DNA of 64,000 bases, taken from the NCBI GenBank assembly GCA_933207985.1, contig OW240914.1:283342581-283406580 (forward strand), in the 5' to 3' direction. This stretch comes from Pelobates cultripes. Its lineage: Eukaryota; Chordata; Amphibia; Anura; Pelobatidae. The notes under the pieces are model-generated. The model made no database searches, was not told the origin of the DNA, and saw only the letters and a list, made by a program, of their open reading frames with translations. Shown one piece after another: positions 57,903 to 64,000 of this stretch (position 1 is the first letter of the stretch; each line of letters starts with the position of its first letter). The position numbers and the translations under genes were made by a program.

Positions 57903-59140
57903 CCCAAGCACGCAAACGAGCCTTTCCGCGCCAGGCAGAACGGGCGCGGCTTTGGAAATGTGCGAGAGCACAAATTGAGAGCGACTCCGACTCGGAAATT
58001 GGGTCAGAGGAGGAGGCCAAGATCGAGTCAGAGACCGACTCAGATACAGAGAGACCTGAGTGGGGCACAGACCCCTTTTCCTCCACACAAGCGGAGACGC
58101 ATGGAGGTGAATTAGGGATGGCAACCCCCGCGGCCGCGGGGTCCGTCCTAGTGGATCCGCTGGGAGAGCCATTATTTGACCCGGACGAGCTTCACCACCC
58201 AAGGTCCGCGGAATGGCTCCCAGCGGACCACGTTGCAGGCTACCTAGAAGCCTGGGTACGGCGCCCACTCAGTAAGGCTGCAAGAAACAAGCTTAGGGCA
58301 GAATGCCGCAGACCAATAGTCCCCAATAAAGTGTGTGACGCCCCAGAAGTGGACCCAAAAATGACCCAGTACCTAACCAAACTGGGCTGGAACCCACGCA
58401 AGGGTTTAGACCCAGCCCTGCGTGCCTGCCAAGACAAGCACTTAGACATATTTGGCCCCTTGGCCAAACTGTTTGACCTGGCGGAAGACGCCAAAGCGGA
58501 ACACCGCATGGTTGACCCCGATGACCTTCGTGGCTGGGTCCAAAGAGCAATATGCATTGCCGGGAGTGTGAACACCTACCTATCAATTGAACAGCGTAAA
58601 GCCATACTTTTTAAAACTGACTCCAAATTAGCCAACTTGGCCCTCACGGAAGCCGGCAAAGATGCCCAGGGCCTTCTGTTTGGAGACTCATTTATCAAAG
58701 ACTTGGGGCGTTACGTGGGCACGTTCACTGCCCTTTATAAAGCACAAACCTCTATGAGAAAGGTTTTCCAGGGAGCGGTCTCTACCAGGGCCGGCAGATC
58801 TAGGATCCCCCGCACCCTCATCCAGACACGCCGCCAGCGGGCCGAACTAGTCCTCGTCACCCCTTTCTGGGGGACGCAATCATGGTTCCCACAGCTATTG
58901 GAGATGGCGGTTGATCTCCCCAGATTGCTGCCAACCTTCCAAGACCTTCTCAGGAACCCGTCTGGGGATTGTCACCCCCTCCTGGTAAACGCCTCTCTCA
59001 GCCTACTGGCCTGGCGCTGCCACGCCCGGATGAAACGACCCTTTTCATCCAGTGGAAACGGCTCATCATCACCTATTTATGAACTTGCTTCCATGGGACT
59101 CACAGTTATGCGGGTTACAGAAAGCCCGAAGTTTTGTTGA
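57881..59140 (+). pseudogene. DIRS gag joined to an RNase H-recombinase linker
   Basis: A 419-codon open frame. Residues 31-60 are Asp/Glu/Ser-rich. Residues about 155-300 are the conserved DIRS gag core (LTKLGWNPRKGLDPALRACQ, LRGWVQRAICIAGSVNTYLS, KLANLALTEAGKDAQGLLFG, YVGTFTALYKAQTSMRKVF). Residues about 324-380 abruptly become the stretch that in complete DIRS elements lies between RNase H and recombinase (TPFWGTQSWFPQLLEMAVDL, LLRNPSGDCHPLLVNASLSL). The junction near 58800-58850 marks a deletion of RT and RNase H that happens to keep the frame open. It could be mistaken for a host acidic protein, but its place between inverted terminal repeats shows its origin. It has no start of its own. 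Confidence 0.83.
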
Positions 59141-59192
59141 CAGTTACCTACATGTTATGTTCTTACGTTTTTTTTTTTCGTGTAGCACCTTC

Positions 59193-59367
59193 AGAAAGAG
59201 GGAAATGGGAAGGCAGACCAGGGTAATATACTGGACATAAAGGGGCGTGGCCTGTGTGTGAGACATGTACTACCTTTCCTTTCAATTCTGTTAATGTTCT
59301 TTGCTGCTATGGAGTGGACAGTAAAGAAAGGGATATGCAAATACTCGCCTCAGTGTCTTTATTAAAA
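59193..59367. repeat. right inverted terminal repeat of the DIRS element
   Basis: Starts AGAAAGAGGGAAATGGGAAG and ends CAGTGTCTTTATTAAAA. It is the mirror copy of 56623-56798. Confidence 0.85.
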
Positions 59368-60153
59368 TCATGACTTTTCGTCAGGGAATAGCAAAATCAT
59401 GTAATTATCACAGGCAGAGAAATACAGTTTTTACAAAATATTAATAACTTCAAAAATATACATGCCACAAACATAAAATACATATTCGAAGTCAGCACAC
59501 TTTAATTATAAACATATCTAAAATTCAGCCAATTCCATCCAGGGGTTAAAAAGTTAGCTGAAGGTCCCGTTTTGACCAACCACAAGCACATTTTCATGCC
59601 CAAAACAGTTCCATAGATTTGGGCTGTGCGGTCGGTCTATTTCGGGCTGAAAAAACGACTAAGTCCCATCGCCGAATGGGACAGTCTCTGCGGCTGCAAA
59701 ATCATTGTGGGAGAAGGTAAGGCTCAGCGGTGTTCAATGCTGACCGCATTGAATAAAAAAAGATGGCCACCGCCACGTGTTCATTTGTCGAATGGTGGCA
59801 CCCCAATGTTCAGCAATTTACCTACAGCAGGCTCTCAGCCTGGGAGGTAAATTGCCTGCACACTTCCACTTCTGGGTGGTCCGCCTGTGTGGTACATGGT
59901 TCAGTAAGCCCCATTTACTGAACCAAGTGGGAGAAAGCCAGGAACACAGTATATTAACAGTCTGGGGACACTGTTCCCAAAAGTCACAGTATGTCCCAAG
60001 ATGGTTCTTAAAGGGCCAGCAGCAGCATAATAAAATACAATATGCCCAAATACTGTATTTAAAGGGCCAAATCACCCAGGGGCCATAGTCAGCAGGCAGG
60101 AGGAGGGCACACAGGCTTCTCCAATGCCCAGTGGCGAGGTTGGTTTCGCCACA

Positions 60154-62375
60154 CTTAGTTTAAGTAGAATGTGATGCATTTTGTATGCTGGAGATCACTT
60201 TTAGCTATTAGATTTTTATACTTTAATGCATGACACTCCCAGGTGAAGCACATTATAAGCCTGTGGGTTATATTCCGCAATCAGATTACATTCTCTGATT
60301 ATTCAGCATACAGGGCTCCGGGAGGATTTTTTTTCCCACTTAAGAAGGTTGAGCTGTGACACGCAAGAGCAAAAGGCCAGGCAGTGAACAAGAATAATCC
60401 TTTGAAATCTTCACAAACCAAGTATACCATGAGGATTGCCTAGTTAAATACACCAATGCAAGGTGACATGGTGTATTGTATCAATGATTGCTACCTATAG
60501 GCAATAGGATATCTGGGCTTTGTGCAGTCTCAAGCGGTGGGAAATCTGCACCCCAACAATTAGAATTCATATATTTCTGTCAACTGCAGAAAACAGACAG
60601 AGCCCTACAACACAGATTTATGATAAAATACATATTATAAAAATACTCCAGACAGCTTGCTGAAGTGCTTAAGGAGTTAACAGGCTTAATTATGTTTAGA
60701 ATGCACCAATACAAACAACTGTACAAGTTTCTTTTAAAAATACACACCAATTGATTGGGTTCCCTTATTTTTCTCACAAGGTTAAATGGGGGCAGGATAA
60801 AGGTACTGTGTGGAATGTGAAGCAGATCATTGCTTGCTTTAGTGCTCTAAGACAAATGTGGGTTATAGCTGACCATTTTAGAATAATACATTATTTTTTT
60901 CCCCCAAATGTATCTCATTATGTTGAGAAAGAGTTCTCTAATTTATTATGTGCTTTCTCTCTGACTGTTGCCTTATGCCAAATGATCTTGTCAGCTCTCC
61001 TCCAGTAATTATACTCTGTTGGTTATACAGCAGAGCAATACAATTGAAGGATCTGCCACTGCTCTGGATTGACACAATTTAATAGTATGCCAAAAAATAC
61101 CTATTTACTTGCATTCACCTTATTTTCATGTGATGCTCTGTTTTTGTTTAGTTTGTTTTTTTAACAATAGAGATTTAGCAAAAGACATCACAATCTAGTT
61201 CTGTCTAGGCGCAGCCATGGCACACATTGAAATTGAGAAGAAACAGAAACATTGTGCAATGTCTCCTGTTCTCTGTATGTTTTCTATATACTGACTGCCA
61301 GTTGCAAAAAAAAGAATTTACAACGATCACTGGTAGAGAGCTAAAATGGGGGCGCTCAGCTGCAGGATAAAGATTTATAGATTTCTTCATTTTTACTTTA
61401 TTTTTTAAACCTCACCTTTTCTTAAATATGTGGGATAAGCAACATTGACAAACAGCATTACAATGAAAAAAACCATACCCATGTGACAGATTTCCCTCGA
61501 AATATTCCTTCAATATGGTACACTTTTGATCTTCAGTTAACCGAGAATAATTTGAAAACCAAACAAGAAGGCATTATTACTTGCAATATTTTGGGCTTCT
61601 ACAAAATCATATTAATTTTTAAATGATACAATAAACAATAACATCACATTTTATAATGTTTGACGAAATCTTTAAAAATGATTAATATATTTCTCCAGAA
61701 TTACAACCAACAAGCTCTGATTGCCAAGGCATATGATTAGCAAGCAACAAGACAACTCTCATTAATCACTAACCATTCAAATCACTGGGAAAGTGCATTA
61801 CAGCTGTATGAGGATTTACTTGCACATTTTTCTCAATGCAAAATGTTCTTTAGTAGTTTTGAATTCCTATGAATTACACGCCAATTGATATGCCTCGGCA
61901 TCTCTGCCCAGAGCAGTCACTGAATCATTCACCCCTGCGTGTATCTAACTTTAGTGCTGTAAAGATGGGAAAATATGCTCTTTCATAAGCTTTCATAGTG
62001 CTGAAAAAAAAAAATAAAAAAAATCAATTTTTAAAAAAGGCCTTCGGTTTTACTAGCAGACTCAGAAAAGGCCTTGTTGTTCTTGTAAAAACCATAACGG
62101 GGGAAATAAATGGTTTGTTGGCAACATCAACAACCTAGTTAAACATAATAATAAAAAAAAAAAAAGGTAACCCAGTATCTCCGATAAATAAAAAATAAAA
62201 AAAACAGAGCCAGCACTTTCTCATATAATGTAAAAATAAAGTTTACATGCAATAGTAGATAAATTGCTATGAAGCACAGTAGACATCTGAGAAGCTAAAG
62301 TAAAGAGCTATTCCTATTGCCAAGTACTTGTAGCATGAAGCATTTGTAAGGTAAATTATTGTGGAGAAGGGTTAT
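60154..62375. other. no gene; AT-rich intron, 2.2 kb
   Basis: Only chance frames and A/T runs (near 62000 and 62150) are seen. No repeat ends recognised. Confidence 0.5.
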
Positions 62376-63397
62376 TGTGACGAACCCTGAAGTGGTAGCT
62401 AGGGGTTAGGCGGTTTTTATCTGAACGGCTAGGAGCAAGATTGATTATAGCTCGCCGTTCGGATTTCCATTAGTCTATTATCCCAGAGTAGATGCAGCAT
62501 TCAAGCAGAATTTCCCCAAAGCAATAATCAGGTACCCAAACATTAGCCGAAACATGATGAAGGGTGTAACAGAAATGAAATTTTATTGTGCTACACTGGC
62601 TTTTATGTGATTCTCCAGACCAGAGGAACACCCCCTGGACATGGTGGAAAACAGGAACACAACTTAGTACAACCAATAACAATACAGAGACAATCAGGGA
62701 CACTCCCAGTACAAACAGTTAATTCCTTCCTCTCTGTGTGGAGATAATTGGGTCAGATAAAAGTAATAACTTAATTATCTCTGGGCAGAGGGAACACAAT
62801 TTTCACAATACTTGGAAAACACCCCAAAACATACAGGACCCCCACAAATGTCATATCCCCTGATAGCCCCGATCTGGGTGACCAACATATCCAAAAATCA
62901 CCCAGATCGGTTAAGGGCATTTGACCGACCGCACACGAGGCTCCTGCCCAGAACAGTTCCATGAGTTTAGGCTGTGCGGTCGGTCTATTTCGTTGTCATA
63001 AAACCGAACAAATACATGAATGGATCCCTTTGGCTCATGGCAGCGATTGTTCCCCTGGTTCGTGGGAACCAAACTACCGAACAGTGCTCTCCTAGCTGTT
63101 CGGGAAAAGGAAGCAGGCATTCACCAGTTTGACCTGTGTTTCGGGAAGTCGAGTGTCCGATTTTAGTTCTAGACACTAGACGACCAAGTCCCGCTGCCTC
63201 CTTTCATGCAAACATGATGGGCGCCGTTTTCTCTTCCATGTGGCGTTCGGCTATACGAACGGTGGCCACACATAGAGAGCTCTTAATTGAAGGTTTCCTT
63301 TAGTAATAATGAGCCAGAGGGGTGGACGGTCGTTCGGTAGTTTGAAAACAACCGAATAAACAAAATATAAACAAAAATCCGAAATATTACACAAACA
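62376..63397 (-). mobile_element. solo LTR, 1.0 kb
   Basis: On the plus strand it runs from TGTGACGAACCC to ATTACACAAACA, a TG...CA unit. Flanks GTTAT (62371-62375) and GTTAG (63398-63402) agree at 4 of 5 bases. On the minus strand AATAAA lies near the middle-to-end, as in an R region. It contains a palindrome CCTCTCTGTGTGGAGATAAT...ATTATCTCTGGGCAGAGG at 62729-62794. Related to the split copy at 56211-60153 and the plus-strand copy at 36399. No internal retroviral genes are adjacent. Confidence 0.72.
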
Positions 63398-63402
63398 GTT
63401 AG

Positions 63403-64000
63403 AAAATGCTAATTTTCTAACCGTTATATAAGGATGATCAAAAGCCCTTGTAAACTAGAAATGGATTCCTTCAAAAATTAGATTACTAGGCACCTTTCTA
63501 TAGTATGTCAGAACCCAGCAACTACATTTTAAAAGAACAGACAAGCTAACAAAATTTTTCAGTTTTGATTTTGGAATCAAAACACAAAAGATTAAAAATT
63601 ACTAGATTTAACTTTATGGTACAACTGCCATAAGTATTCTGTAAGTTCAATAACTACGAACGACACCTTTCATTCAGCCGTCGCGGGAGGTGTTCTAAGA
63701 CAGCACTCACTATATGTGCATGTACACTATAATGGTTTTCCTCTGACGTTACGGGTTCATTCTCGAATCCAGTAACAGAAGAAGCCGTATGATAACGTAT
63801 TTGGCAGAGTTTACATTTTATCCAAATGGCTATTTTTGCTTTTTTGCAAGTTTGCAAATTTTTTTTTGCCTCAGCTTTTCCAGTCAGATTTGATTAGCGA
63901 AAATTCAGAGTTTATTGAATAACCCCAATGGTGTTTTTAAAAGTTAACTCTACAGGTAAATTAAATATATTTTCTTCTTTTTTAAAATCCACTGTGTCAG
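63403..64000. other. no gene; AT-rich intron
   Basis: No coding frame, splice-supported exon or repeat end is recognised up to the window edge. Confidence 0.45.

Larger units (their letters stand above)
56623..59367 (+). mobile_element. DIRS-type element with inverted terminal repeats, internally deleted
   Basis: Inverted terminal repeats of about 175 bp lie at 56623-56798 and 59193-59367. Shared parts: GTATTTGCATATCCCTTTCT, TACTGTCCACTCCATAGCAG, CACACACAGGCCACGCCCCT and CCTTCCCATTTCCCTCTTTC. Inside are gag and a scrap of the region between RNase H and the recombinase; RT, RNase H core and recombinase are missing. At 2.7 kb it is about half the usual length. It sits in the loop of a palindrome in the host LTR and has no target duplication. 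Confidence 0.83.
56211..60153 (-). mobile_element. solo LTR (about 1.2 kb) split by a DIRS-type insertion
   Basis: Segments 56211-56622 and 59368-60153 align in order and orientation with the uninterrupted copy at 62376-63397. Shared parts include GACACTCCCA and a CTCTGCCTGTGATA-like arm on the left, and GTTCCATAGATTTGGGCTGT and GCGGTCGGTCTATTTCG on the right. The outer end GGTTGGTTTCGCCACA fits an LTR terminus. Flanks GTTAG (56206-56210) and CTTAG (60154-60158) agree at 4 of 5 bases. The left terminal dinucleotide has decayed (AG for TG). Confidence 0.7.
38033..64000 (-). other. ubtd2: part of ubtd2 intron 1
   Basis: Everything upstream of exon 2 in this window appears intronic. No minus-strand match to the expected short first exon (starting MGGCVG in mammals) was found, and no CpG-rich promoter block is visible on this side. 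The region carries the BovB and CR1 LINEs, the DIRS derivative and many MITEs. That exon 1 lies beyond 64000 is inference. Confidence 0.75.

Noticed and set aside
57881..59140. Host acidic nuclear protein
   Set aside because: The core is DIRS gag, it lies between inverted terminal repeats and it ends in a pol linker segment.
38033..64000. First coding exon of ubtd2
   Set aside because: I looked on the minus strand for an ATGGG-type start encoding MGGC with a donor in the right phase and found none.

Overview
The window is vertebrate nuclear DNA, most likely from a frog or toad. It is AT-rich, the one host gene is split by a large intron, and the repeats fit an anuran: DIRS and Ngaro elements, a Gmr1-like Ty3 element, many TTAA-flanked MITEs, hAT MITEs, Tc1, CR1 and an RTE/BovB LINE. 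The species assignment is inference. I see no operon, CRISPR array, tRNA or rRNA gene.

Host gene. ubtd2 (ubiquitin domain-containing protein 2) lies on the minus strand. Exon 3 (last; stop codon and ubiquitin-like domain) is at 10318-10715 and exon 2 at 37796-38032. Splice sites and phases fit exactly. The short first coding exon was not found and should lie beyond base 64000. So 10716-37795 is one 27 kb intron and 38033-64000 is part of intron 1. About 1-2 kb below 10318 is probably 3'UTR.

Layout. 1-7.5 kb, downstream of the gene: hAT MITEs, a foldback element, a scrambled restriction-like-endonuclease LINE, a Tc1 element with an open but catalytically altered transposase, and a 748-bp hAT derivative. 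10.8-16.9 kb: TTAA MITEs and a large inverted repeat around a (TA)n tract. 16.9-21.5 kb: a complete young LTR element with 5-bp target duplication, gag and protease, and only scraps of integrase and RNase H, in a Gmr1-like (integrase first) order. 25.6-31.1 kb: an Ngaro-type tyrosine-recombinase retrotransposon with split direct repeats, gag, RT, RNase H, recombinase and an SGNH hydrolase. 36.4-37.3 kb: a solo-LTR-like repeat. 40-46 kb: TTAA MITEs and a BovB LINE. 47-49.4 kb: a CR1 LINE, followed by a minisatellite that reverses orientation. 51-55.8 kb: more MITEs. 56.2-60.2 kb: a solo LTR interrupted by an internally deleted DIRS element. 62.4-63.4 kb: another solo LTR of the same family.

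I found no wholly new system. The most informative items are the BovB LINE (a family known for horizontal transfer), the young non-autonomous Gmr1-like element, the SGNH-bearing Ngaro element, and the DIRS derivative sitting in the palindrome of an LTR. Several element frames break at homopolymer runs, which could be decay or assembly error.
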